From the NCBI GenBank assembly GCA_963921195.1, contig OY992538.1, positions 87,171,904 to 87,235,903 on the forward strand: a DNA stretch of 64,000 nt, given 5' to 3'. Positions 21,651-32,714 of this stretch are shown here, piece after piece. How positions within the stretch are numbered: position 1 is the stretch's first letter; each line of letters opens with the position of its first letter. The notes beneath the pieces are model-generated. The model did no database searches and was not told the DNA's origin. It was given only the letters and a program-made list of their open reading frames with translations. A program made the position numbers and the translations under genes. The DNA is from Pegoplata infirma. Taxonomy: Eukaryota; Arthropoda; Insecta; Diptera; Anthomyiidae.

Positions 21651-23411
21651 TATTGGGGGGGAGAATGGGATTTCTCCCCCCCCCCCCCCAAAATGATTTC
21701 GAAAGAGATAAAGAAAGGAAAAGAAAAAAAGGAAAGAAAAAAAAAGAAAGAGAAGGAAAAGAAAAGGAAAAAAGGAAGGAAAGATAGAAAGAAAATGCTA
21801 GAATGTAAAAAATTCTTAGGGGATTTATATGTATGCTGATCATTTCCGTCAGCACACATATCCTTAGGATAAAATGTTTCAGAATTAAAGAAATTGCATA
21901 TGAAAAACTTAGATAACTTTCCTTATTATTTTTTATAAAAAAATGTTTCAAAATTTGAGACTTTACCTTTAAAAAATATTTTCATACTTATTCGACTTTG
22001 AATGTAACAATTTTTTTAATTAAAAAAAAAATTCTCAAATTTTATAAAAAATTTCTTACATTTCTATTACATTTCTATAGGAACAATCCCTCACCACCTG
22101 AGAATTTTTCCTTAAAAAAATGTTTCAGAATCTGCCACAAATTTTTAGGCAAAAAAAATCTCAGAATCAGATAACATTTCTACAAGAAAAATGTCTCAGA
22201 ATTTTAGTTTTCTTTATGGAAATAAGGTTAATTTTTTTATAGAAAACTTCTTGAGAATGAGAATTTCTCTATTTGAGAAATTTTTTAAATGTGCGAATTT
22301 TTCTATAGGAAAATATTATCAAGATCTATTAATTTTTTTATAGAAAACATGTTTTATAACTTTTCTATAGAAAACTAAAGAATATTCTGAAAATTTGTCT
22401 ATAGGAAATGTAAAATATGTAAATATTTTAATAATATTTTTTTTATATGAAAAATGTTTCAAAATCTAAGAAATTTAAAACATTAGATGGCATTAAAACC
22501 GTTCTATCGAAAAATGCAAAAAAATCTAGGATTAAAGTTTTAGAAAAGTGTATCAAAATTTCTTCATAAAATGTTTTTGAACTACTAATTTTTTAGTATC
22601 TGATAATTTTCTTTTACGAAATATGATCTAATAATATTTTTATACGAAAAAGTTCTTAAAATCTGAGAATTTCTTTAAAATATGAGCATTATTTCAGAGA
22701 TTTTTTATAAGAAAGATACATTAGAATTTGAAAATTTTTTATATAAATTATGCCTCATAATGTCAGATTATAGAAAAAGTTTAAAAATCGGAGACATTTT
22801 CTATAAGAAAATGTTGAATCTGAGAGTGTTTCTTAAGAAAATACGATCTGAGAATTTAAGAACTTTTTTATATCAAAGTTTTAGAATCTGAACATTCTTC
22901 TAAAGGCAAAAATCTCAGAAATGAGTTATTCTTCTATATGAAAAATATTTTATATTTTAGAAAAAACTAATATTATGGTTATTTTTTTTTCGAAATATTT
23001 CAGTTTTTTATATAGAATTTTTATATAAAAGTTTACGGGTCTTTTAACATTTGTCACTAGCTATGACTGTGTATACTTATGTCCGTTTATTTGACTATAA
23101 ACGGTCTTGCTATGGAAGTAAATCGGTCCGTCAGGATTCCCTCGTGAAAATGTTTCTTAAGTTAAAAAAGTTTCCCCAATTCTAAAAGGTTGAATCCGCG
23201 CCTAATTTAAATATTATACCTTTAATTTGATTTTTTTTTTGTTTTTCACTTGTTACTCAATATTAAAAATATTCACGAAAAATTATACAACACCCCCCCC
23301 CGCCGCATCCAACCAAACTTTTTTGCCTTCCGATTGCATCAATTTCTTTTTGTAAAAAAAATCTCCCCCCCCCCCCCAAATGAAATTCCTGGATTCGCGC
23401 CTGAGTGGGAT

Positions 23412-23909
23412 TGAATATATTGGCTCCGGCAAAGATTATTGTTTTTAGAAATCTTTATAAAATTGGGTAATTTTCCCACTAACAACCCTGTACACAAATC
23501 AAAAGAAAATACAGAGTTAGTACAAACAAAATCCCGCTAAATGTCAAAAAAGCATATGTAAACGGTATAGATTTTAATTGGATTTGAAATCCAAATTTAT
23601 ATGGATTTCTGGGGAATATGTAAATAGCATATTATAAACTTTTTCTTTGCTTTTTCCGATATATCATTTAATTAGGATTATTCCCAAAGAATCACGTATT
23701 GCAATTAAGTTGACTTCAGTTTTTCCATAATAAATTAGCAAAGTTATTAAATTTAACATTTTATTATTTATTTTCCACCGACATAACTTCTTTAATTGCC
23801 TTTTCCTTTCAAATTAATATTTTCCAATCCTTTTTTTTTTTTAAATTTAGAAAAATTAACATAATTTTTTTGTAGGTTATGTTAATATTAAATTAATTCT
23901 TTTTTTCAG
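23412..23909 (+). other. Intron upstream of serpin exon 2
   Basis: AT-rich, no repeat boundary certain. Ends in AATTCTTTTTTTCAG, a strong 3' splice site for the exon at 23910. Confidence 0.45.
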
Positions 23910-24046
23910 GCTTAATACCAGTGGCCTATTGTTTGCAAATCGAACCTGAACCCATGTTGTTTAAAGTGGATCATGGTTTTTACTATATAATACAAACAAA
24001 CACTGGAGTGACTCTATTTAAGGGAAAGCAATTAAATGTAAATTAA
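23910..24046 (+). CDS. Serpin C-terminal (reactive-loop) exon 2
   Basis: Forty-four complete codons after two joining bases (GC), ended by TAA. The peptide runs from a Pro- and Glu-containing loop (IEPEPMLF) into FKVDHGFYYIIQT, then LFKGK. This is the serpin C-terminal module: F-x-V-D-H-x-F, a paired aromatic strand and L-F-x-G. The usual P of HPF is G here. The acceptor is TTCTTTTTTTCAG. If the upstream exon ends in G, the junction codon is GGC (Gly). Counting back from the F of FKVD as P6', the putative scissile P1 is near the Glu/Pro of IEP; this alignment is mine and may be off by one or two. Its own poly(A) signal follows. No body exon is nearby, so it works only if spliced to an upstream serpin body. 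Confidence 0.86.
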
Positions 24047-24074
24047 ATAATGAAATTAAAATTTTTAATGAGAG

Positions 24075-24080
24075 AATAAA
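24075..24080 (+). promoter_or_regulatory. Polyadenylation signal AATAAA of exon 2
   Basis: AATAAA 29 bases after the stop codon. Confidence 0.6.
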
Positions 24081-25608
24081 ATATAATAACCAACATAATT
24101 GTTCATAAAGGCGTCAGTTTTTTGTATGGGAAATTTTTTTCTTCCGATTTTCAAAATTAAGACCAATTTTAATGCCACTAAGGGCGAGTTTTTGATGTTT
24201 CGATTATATTTGTTTTCTTTTGTTTTTTGACAAAATTTATCTCAAAAACAAGAACAGTATTAATTTTCAAGGTCTATTTTCTTTATTTCCGTTTCATATG
24301 TATGTAGTTTATTAAAGGTTTATGGATTCTGTTTTGCTTTCTATCATATATTTGTAATAATTCGCCTCTGGATTGATATACGAAACCACATGGAATACCA
24401 ATTTTTCGACATTCTTAACCAATATTGTGCACTTGAAAAAAGTAAAAAACTAGCAAAATTTTTTGTTGTGTTGAAAGATTATTCTTGTAATTTATAAAAA
24501 TTTTATTTACAAAAAAAAAAAAAAAAAAATTAATTAAAAACAAATATAAAAAAAACGAAGAATAAAATTAAGCAAAGATAATGTAGTAACCCAAGCAGAA
24601 ATTGATGACGGTTCTAAAAAAAAAGCGTTCTGAAAGCACTGTAACAAAAAAAAGCATTCTCAAAACGCTATTTTCAAACGCTTCGCGAGCGTTTTTGAAA
24701 AGTGTTCTGAAAGCTCTAAGTATAACAAAAAAAAAAGTAATCTCAAAACGTGTTTTTGGAACGCTTTGCGAGCGTATTCGAAAAGCGTTTTAAGAGTTCT
24801 TTACATTTTTTTTTTTTTTTTTAAATTCTAAGTTCCGAAACTATTTTTGAATAAATTTTTTGTCCATTTTTTTTTTGCTTTTTAAGTAAAAAAAAATCAT
24901 AAAAAATGTTTTTAGATTTTTTTTTTTAAATTTTCTAAGTTTTAAAATTTTTTTTTAAAAATTTTCTAAATTTCTTTGAGTACAAAATTTTTTTTTCGAA
25001 TTTCACTTTGTATCAAACAAATTATTATAACCGAACTAAAACATAAATTCTTTACTGTGGGTTTTTAAAGCGCTTTGATGACTTTAAAAAAACGTTCTCA
25101 AAGCACTTTTATACATCGCTTTTAAAACGCTTTAAACCTAGCGTAGATCGATGTTATCATTCGGATCATCTGAAGGCGCTTTGAAGTTGGTATACAGAAC
25201 GCTCGTACAACCGTCCACAACGCTTTTGCGATTGTATTTTTCTGACAAGGAATTCTCGCAAATTTTAAAATTTTAAAAGTACATATTTTACAAGAATTTT
25301 TAAGATTTTTTTTTGAGTGTCTAAAATTTAGGTTATAGAATCCAAAATTTAAATTTCATAAAAATTAACTAACTTCAAAGTTGAAAGGTTTCGTTTGTCA
25401 AAACATAGGCGATTATTTTGTGTAGTGTCAGTTAATATTATAAACATTTCATTACTAGAGGTATTCAAGTTAAAAATCGCAATCTTGCACTATAGCCTTA
25501 TTGCAATATCATCGACGTGAGTGTCTTTTTTAGTCGTTAAAAACGAACTGGATAAAATACGTTTAAAACTAGAGACTTAACAGCCTTAACATAGAAAAAT
25601 AAAATATA
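24081..25608. repeat. AT-rich DNA with AACGCTTT-rich repeat
   Basis: 24590-24800 and 25060-25240 share AAAGCGTTCT/AAAACGCTTT words in both orientations, including CGCTTCGCGAGCG palindromes; probably a decayed MITE. The rest has poly-A/T runs. No gene found. Confidence 0.45.
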
Positions 25609-27624
25609 TGGGGCATTCCATGTCACATCGGACACTTTTAAATTTTTTTTTTTAGATTTTCCCAATTTGTTAACAGTTTTTAGTACCCTTCAAAAACTCC
25701 TTCGTGGTAAATTTTTAGATTTTTTTGATGAACCGTTCAAAAGATATCGAATTTTTAAAAATTTGTAGTTTGTTCCTTTACTCAAACTTGTTTTACTCAT
25801 AACTTCTTCAATAATGGTCCAAAATTTCCAATTTTTTTTTTTTAAATTTTTGTTTTTTTATGTACTTTTTAAAAAAAAATCCCAAAAAATTCTTAAAACC
25901 GCTCTAGTATGCGATTTTTAAGTTTTAAAATTTAAATTTCATTTTTTTTTTTTGTGTAAAACTTCTATCGATTCTACAAATTTTTTTGCCCAGGAGGATC
26001 GTGGAATAACAATTATTACTATTTTTTTAAATTTTTTGAAAAAATTTTATTGTAATTTTCCAATCTTAAAATCATTTCTACTGCTCGAATGGTGCGTCAT
26101 AGAGGGGTTCTTTATAAAACCGACCTCCATTAATTTTTTCGTCTTAACATTTCTTTGGAACAAACTAATACCTTATCTCCAATTTCTAAGGGGGCTCCCA
26201 CACAAAACAACATTTTTTAAAATTTGCTCCAACCGCTCTAACTGCCCTAATAGTGCCCTTAGAGCAACAAAATGTATAACCGACCCACAATATTTTTTTA
26301 GTCCAAACATTTTCTCTGAACACACAAATTTACAAAAAATATAAAAAAATGTATGGGGACCGCCTTAACAATAAGAGATAGAGGGTAGCTCTATCTCTAA
26401 TTGTTAAGGCGGTATAGAGGGTAGCTCTATCTCTAATTGTTAAGGCGGTCCCCATACATTTTTTTATATTTTTTGTAAATTTGTTTTATTTAATTAGCTT
26501 CTACCGGTAAAATGGTGCATCCGAGAGGGGTCATTAGTGAGACCGACCCCCATTTATTTTTATCCTACAACATTTTTTTAAAATATACCTACGCCCTATC
26601 TCCACTCCCTAAGCAGGCTCCCATACAAAATTACATTTTTATAAAATTTGCTCCAACTGTTATTTGTATGGAATTCTACTTAGGAAGTGGAGATAGGGCG
26701 TAGGTATATTTTAAAAAAATGTTGTAGGATAAAAATAAATGGGGGTCGGTCTCACTAATGACCCCCCTCGGACGCACCATTGGACCGGTAGAAGCTGATG
26801 AAATAAAACAAATTTACAAAAAAATAAAAAAAATTGTATGGGGACCGCCTTAACAGTTAAAGATAGAGGGTAGGTGCGTTCAGAGAAAATGCTTGGACTA
26901 AAAAAATATTGTGGTTCGGTCATACATTTTGTTGCCCTAAGGGCACTATTAGGGCAGTTAGAGCGGTTGGAGCAAATTTTAAAAAATGTCGTTTTGTGTG
27001 GGAGCCCCCTTATAAATTGGAGATAGGGTATTAGTTTGTTCCAAAGAATTGTTAAGACGAACAATTAATGGGGGTCGGTCTTATAAAGGACCCCTCTATG
27101 ACGCACCATTCGAGCAGTAGAAATGATTTTAAGATTGGAAAATTACAATAAAATTTTTTCAAAAAATTTTAAAAAATAGTAATAATTTTTATCCCACGAT
27201 CCTCCTGGGCAAAAAATTTGTAAAATCGATAGAAGTTTTACACAAAAAAATTTCCAAAAAATCGAAGAGTACAAACATTTTCAAAAATGAGATTTAAATT
27301 TTAAAACTTAAAATGCGCATACTAGAGCGCTTTTAAGATTTTTTTGTGATCTTTTTTTTTAAAAGTACATAAAAAAAAAAAAATTTTTGAAAAAAAAAAA
27401 TTTGAAATTTGGACCATTATTGAAGAAGTTATGAGTAAAAGAAGTTTGAGTAAAGGAGCAAACTACCAATTTTTAAAAATTCGATATCTTTTGAACGGGT
27501 CATCAAAAAAATCTGAAAATTTACCACGAATGAGTTTTCGAAGAGTACTAAAAACTGTAAACAAGTTGGGAAAATCTAAAAAAAAAAAATTTTCAAAGTG
27601 TCTGATTTGACATGGAATGCCCCA
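25609..27624. mobile_element. Foldback element A2 (GGGGCATTCCATG termini)
   Basis: Left TGGGGCATTCCATGTCACAT, right ATGGAATGCCCCA. The two halves are complementary throughout (for example the GGTCGGTC...GACCCCC segments), with the centre near 26650. Short open frames on both strands share the peptide NKLIPYLQFLRGLPHKTTFF, which also occurs in A1 and A3. Confidence 0.87.
26352..26458. repeat. Stacked palindromes inside A2
   Basis: GACCGCCTTAACAATAAGAG reads into a palindrome whose right half (CTCTAATTGTTAAGGCGGT) then occurs twice in a row. It looks like a hairpin followed by a 47-bp tandem duplication, a typical replication-slippage product. Confidence 0.8.
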
Positions 27625-27629
27625 TATTT

Positions 27630-27925
27630 AAAATCAGCTTTTAATTTTATTTCCATACAAATTGGCCCTTACCACAAGAAAACAAAAAGTCTATTTTAAC
27701 AAAAGTTTTATTTTAAATTTCAAATTTTCCATACATTTTTTGAAAGTCGATTTTAAAAACAAAAACAATTTGAATGGAAATAAAATTAAAAGCTGATTTT
27801 AAATATATTTTATTTTTCTATGGTAAGGCTGATTGTTTTTGTTTTTAAAATCGACTTTCAAAAAATGTATTGAAAATTTGAAATTTGAAACAAAAAATTT
27901 GTTAAAATACACTTTTTGTTTTCTT
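27630..27925. repeat. Imperfect inverted repeats
   Basis: Words such as AAAATCGACTTTCAAAAAATG and AGAAAACAAAAAG occur with their reverse complements around 27640-27925. Small foldback remnant, no ends defined. Confidence 0.6.
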
Positions 27926-27929
27926 GTGG

Positions 27930-28340
27930 TACGGGCCTGTACAGTTTTTCTTTTTGTGATCCTGTTTCCTTTTAAAAAGACTTCAAAGTTTTAGAGGATT
28001 TAACTTTATTAAAATATTTTTATTATATTTGTACTTGTCCTATAATGCCACTATTGATGGCAAATGAAAGAGTAGGATTTCTCCTAATTTTCTTATTTTT
28101 TTATTTTTACATATCAGGAAAAAGGAGGTAAGTTTACGTCATTTCAAAAATGTATCCTTCAATAGCATTCAAAATTTTCAACAAAATATTTTGATAAGGT
28201 TTTTAAATGAATTTATTCACATTCTTTTATCCTGATATGGCAAAATAAAAAAATGGAACAATTAGGGGAGATCCTCCTCTTTTATTTGCCATCACCAGTA
28301 ACATCCTAGGACAAGCATAAATTTCTAAAAAATATTTTAC
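27930..28340. repeat. Head-to-head copies of the 1925-2345 repeat
   Basis: 27930-28190 is the reverse complement of the 1960-2160 sequence (GATCCTGTTTCC, CTTGTCC, ATATCAGGAAAAAGGAGGTAAG); 28195-28340 is the direct version (CCTGATATGGCAAAA, CATCCTAGGACAAG). Together they form a large hairpin. Confidence 0.65.
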
Positions 28341-30052
28341 AAAATGTAACCCAGCTGAAATTTTGCTGAACTGGCAGCAGCTTTTGGAAAGGAAACTCGA
28401 GTCAAGGAGCGCATCCAAACCTGCAGAATTCATGCATGATTCTCTAAGGCGATGTCACACTTTAGAGCGCTAGTTGGATACACCGAAAAAGCGCTCTTGA
28501 GATGCACTGAAATCAGGTTTCTTTAGAGCGCTGATTAAAGCGCTATAAAGATGCAGTGAATTCATGTATATTTTTAGAGCTGATTTTAGCAGAATAAAGA
28601 TGAATGAACACATTTGACTATTTCTGAAATACAATTGGAAAATCTGAAATTTTTAAATTAAAATAATTTCTTTTATATTAATAGAAATTTCTAAAATATA
28701 ATTGGAAATTTATTTCCCAATTAGAAATATTGTCTTTAAGACAATGTCAGTAATGATTCATCAGGTAGAAGTCAGCAAGTGAACACATTTTACTAAAGAC
28801 AACTTAAGGACATGTCATAATTTTTGTCGGAGCACCCTAAGTTCTATAAATGTACTGACTTGTCTATAAGTTGTCTTATCAATTTAGAAAAAATCATGTC
28901 TTTAATTATATAGCAAATCCGACCAATCTCTAAAATTTTTTTTTCCGATGTAAAATCGATGTAATTTTGTTTAATCCTTTAAAACTCTTTTAATTTTCCT
29001 TGTAATTAAAAAAATATAATTGAATTGGTCTTAAAACAATAAAAAAAAATAAAAAAAAAAAATTCGCGACCGGGGATTGAACCGAGGCCAAAAATCTACA
29101 ACACGTAAGCTGTCGAACCTGCTAGACAACTAGGCCAACCACAACTTAAAATTGTTTGTATTAAAATATATTTTGAAATGATAATATTTTCAAATTTGTC
29201 AAAAACAAAATAAATTGAATATATCGTCACCTTAATTGTAAATATTTTTTTTTGTAAATATTTTTTTTTGTTTTGTATAAATAATATCAAAAACAACTAA
29301 GATACGCTTAAATAACTCTAACAAAATCTTGTTAAATAGGATGAAGCCAAATTCCAATTAATATTTAAAAAAATGTTATATTTGAGGAAGAAAAATTTAT
29401 ATCATAGCATTTTTCAATTCAGTCGACGAAATTTATATAACAGGACAATTCAAATAATAAATTAATTTAAATTTGTTTTTAAATAAACACATTTATTATC
29501 AAAGTTTGGCTAAAGGGGTAAGGTGCTAGACCAGTGAACAGAAGGTTCTGAGTTCGCGGACCAAGTGAGGCAGATAAAAATAGTAAGTTTTAAAAAATTA
29601 AATTTAGGAAATGGACAGATAAAAATAGTAAAGTAGTGTAAATTAAAAGACGTGATTAATAATTTTTAAATTTTTTAACGATCTCTGACGTACTATGTAC
29701 ATGTCATAATGTAGTCAGCACTATTGACTACCTGCATACTTGTCGGTGATGAATTTTGACAAAATACTTGAAAAAGTCAGGAGGTGTCATGAGGTTTTTT
29801 GTATGGTCAGAGATTTTTCAGTCAGCAGGTACACTGACATTGTCATGAGGAAGTCTTTGAAATCTCTTTACGACATTTCTAATTGGGTTATTCTTTGAAA
29901 TAACAAATAAGCATTTGCTGTTTTTTGGGTTAGCCTATTCATCATCATTCAAAATGTGTTAAAGATGTTATGATTGAAGCACTCTTTGCAGCGCTGATTA
30001 ATGCGCAATAATGATGCAGTCAAATCATGTGTCTTTGTCCAAAACTCATGCT
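28341..30052. other. AT-rich intronic DNA with tRNA-like pieces
   Basis: No gene seen. Contains AGAGCGCT-rich repeat pieces (28440-28590), a tRNA-like segment on the minus strand (29069-29141), another weaker one near 29508-29580 on the plus strand, and TGTCA-rich short repeats at 29690-29880. Confidence 0.35.
29069..29141 (-). repeat. tRNA-like sequence (SINE head or tRNA pseudogene)
   Basis: On the minus strand an A-box-like TGGCCTAGTTG and a good B-box, GGTTCAATCC, are spaced about as in a tRNA, but the acceptor and anticodon stems pair poorly. The A-rich stretch at 29040-29062 lies beyond its 3' end. More likely a tRNA-derived repeat than a working tRNA. Confidence 0.4.
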
Positions 30053-30187
30053 TTTTATACCCTCCACTTAGTGATAGAGGGTATATATAAGTTTGTCATT
30101 CCGTATGTAACACATTGAAATATTGGTTTAGGACCCCATAAAGTATATATATTCATGATCCTTGATCGATTTTAAGTCGATCTAGCG

Positions 30188-30193
30188 ATGTCC

Positions 30194-30236
<43 letters not shown>

Positions 30237-30255
30237 CGTCTGTCTGTCTGTCTGT
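30188..30255 (+). repeat. (GTCT)n simple repeat
   Basis: About sixteen GTCT/GTCC units, the expanded form of the GTCCGTCTGTC core of this dispersed repeat. Confidence 0.95.
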
Positions 30256-30593
30256 TGAAATCACGTTTTTGGCAATAATACGGAACCGATTTAAACGCTT
30301 GGGGTACCAAAAGTTGCGGAATTTATCCAGGCAGACTCTAGTGTATTTTTTTTTTAAATCGGTTATGTATTTTAAAAGTTATGAGTGAATTCGTAAAAAA
30401 AGTCATTATTTTTTTTAACATAACCCTAAATTAACTCATATTTTGTGTAAGTAAATACAAACGGAAATGAAAAAAAAAAACTGAGAAAAAGGAAAAAAAT
30501 CTTTACAAAAAAGCTTAAAAATATGTAAAACAATATTTAAATTTAATTTAAAAATGTTTTTTAAGAAAAAAGTTCTTTAAGAACCCAGCAAAA

Positions 30594-32438
30594 CTTGCAT
30601 GACTTCCGGAACTAGTGCTGGAGTACTTCTTTTTTGCTCGACTAGTTCTCTATCTCGTTCTCAGAGTCATGATTTTTGTTTGAAATTGTCACCCTCAGAA
30701 CTAGTTCTAGGGAAGTAGTCTAGGAACAATCACCCCTCCTATGGAACGGTTCCATCACTACTTCTAGAACCAGTTCTTTATTCCATTCTTTAACCCATGA
30801 TTTTTCTTTGAAATTGTCACGACAGGAACTACTTCCAAGAAGCTATTGTGGCACTAGTTTTCTATCTCGTTCTCAGAGTCATGATTTTTGTTTGAAATTG
30901 TCACCATCAGAACTAGTTCCAGGAAAGTAGTCTAGGAACCCATGTATGGAACGGTTCTTTAAGTCATTCTAGAACCAATTCTTTATCCCATTCTTTAACC
31001 CATGATTTTTGTTTGAAATTGTCACCATCAGAACTAGTTCTAGGGAAGCAGTCTAGGAACATTTTGTACATTTTTTTTTGCAAAAAAAAAACATTTTTGA
31101 ATTATTTTTTGTTGAAAATATAACGCAATATCAGCACTTTACTGAACAAAATTAGTAGTATTTTTTTGTTTTTTTAGTCATTAATGCAATTAGAAATTAT
31201 CTAGAAGGGATTTTTGAAAAAAAAATATTGTAGGGACCAAAAAATATACGATAATATACTTACAAGGGAAGTATCTCAACCCTTATGAACCGATTTGCCT
31301 GAAACTTAAAATATATATCAAAGAGACAATTCTAACGTTGGGGTGTTTCGGCTTATCGGCCATATCGGGTATTTAGGGGTTCAAAACATGGGTCACAAAA
31401 TGGCGAAAAAAATGTTTTTTTTGGATTTTTCAGCCATTTCTTTTTAAGAAACTATATGATGTTTTCATATAAGAAGAAAGGTTTTTTTAATGCCTATCTA
31501 ATGGTGGCATAACCTTGTGAAAATTCGGCTTCTTTAAATATTTTTTTAAGGAAAATGTGTAAATTTTGGGGGGTACTTATGTGAAGACCTACAATATCCA
31601 TATGGATAAGAAATAATCTTTATTAAATTTAAGTCGACCCGTATTTTTGCCCTAGATGATATTCCTCTTAGTTCGGAAGTTATCAAAATTTTCCCGAAGG
31701 TCTACATGGTTGCATAAGGGGACAACGAAATTTTTAAACACCGATATGGCCAATAAGCCGAGACACCCCAACCTTAAAATCGTCTCTTTAATATATATTT
31801 TAAGTTTCAGGAAAATCGGTTCATAAGGGTTGAGATACTTCCCTTGTTAGTTGGATTACTCAAATTGCTTACTATTTTTGCTACAATTGGAAAGTTTTGT
31901 TTACTTTTTGTAATAAAAAATTCCAGCTGTAGTAAATAAAGAAGTTATTCCAGATTGTAATAAGGTAATTGAATGGATCTATAAAAACCTATTTGCACTA
32001 ATGCCCCAATACTTAATAATATGTATCAAATAAATTACCCAATACTTAATAATATTTTTAGCCCCTCTGTACATATTTTAAAAGGTTTGACTTTTTCCAA
32101 ATAGACGATGCAACAGAGAAATACGTAATCAAATATATATTTTTTTCTTTTTTGAAAAAAATTATAAGTTTTTGAAACAGCTTCTAAGATGTTATTAGAG
32201 AACCAATATTTGCTTCATGGAAGTGGTGCAGAAGTCATGTACGACTACTTCCAAATCACTAGTTCCCAAACTACCCCAAAAAAGCTCTTTGGAATCAAAA
32301 TATTACCCTTTTGGATCACTTCTAGAACTAGTTGTGACATCACTAGTTCCAAGATGCTCTTTGAGAACCTATCATGACAAGCTTTGAAGTACTTCTAGAA
32401 CTAGTTATTTTTGAATGACTCCGAAAAGTTTTGCTGGG
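30594..32438. mobile_element. Element with CCCAGCAAAACTT termini
   Basis: Left CCCAGCAAAACTT, right AAGTTTTGCTGGG, a 13-bp exact TIR. The subterminal zones are packed with GAACTAGTTCTAG-type palindromes (about 30620-31050 and 32200-32410). No transposase. An inner foldback is at 31262-31847. A remnant end is seen at 57886. Confidence 0.8.
31262..31847. mobile_element. Foldback MITE nested in the CCCAGCAAAACTT element
   Basis: ACAAGGGAAGTATCTCAACC at the left and GGTTGAGATACTTCCCTTGT at the right, with about 130-bp complementary arms (including TCGGCTTATCGGCCATATCG and its counterpart). No coding capacity. Confidence 0.8.
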
Positions 32439-32714
32439 AAATAATAAAAAAAATATTTTAAAAAGTTTTCATTGATAATCATTTGTATGTACAAAGCATG
32501 TGTGTGTGTGTCCCTTTTTTTTGCTTCGTCATATTGACGGGGTTGCCAGACTTTTTTTTGGCTTTGTCGCAAACTCGGATGTAAAATATCGCCAAAATTC
32601 AATTTTGTTTAGATTTCTTAAAAAAAAAATATTTTAATTTAAAAAAAATAAATTTTGTTAAATAATAAAAAACAGAAATAAACTTTTTGGCAAAAATCGC
32701 CCAAATCCGGAAAA

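Larger units (their letters stand above)
20991..23403. mobile_element. Non-autonomous hAT element E1
   Basis: CAAACGCGGATCCAGG ... CCTGGATTCGCGCCTG with the exact 8-bp duplication AGTGGGAT (20983-20990, 23404-23411), the hAT hallmark. The interior is a decayed TTTCTATA(G)GAAAA(AT)-type repeat; no transposase. G/C homopolymers follow both ends. It is interrupted by a retrotransposon fragment at 21017-21650. A relative lies at 55229. Confidence 0.85.

Noticed and set aside
21610..21951. 113-codon minus-strand frame rich in Ser/Phe/Leu
   Set aside because: Mostly poly-purine/poly-pyrimidine and C-run translation within hAT E1; only its end overlaps the retrotransposon fragment.
28120..28140. 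Micro-exon look-alike CAG-GAAAAAGGAG-GTAAGT
   Set aside because: It is part of the dispersed repeat also present (inverted) at 1980-2010, so splice-like words are coincidental.
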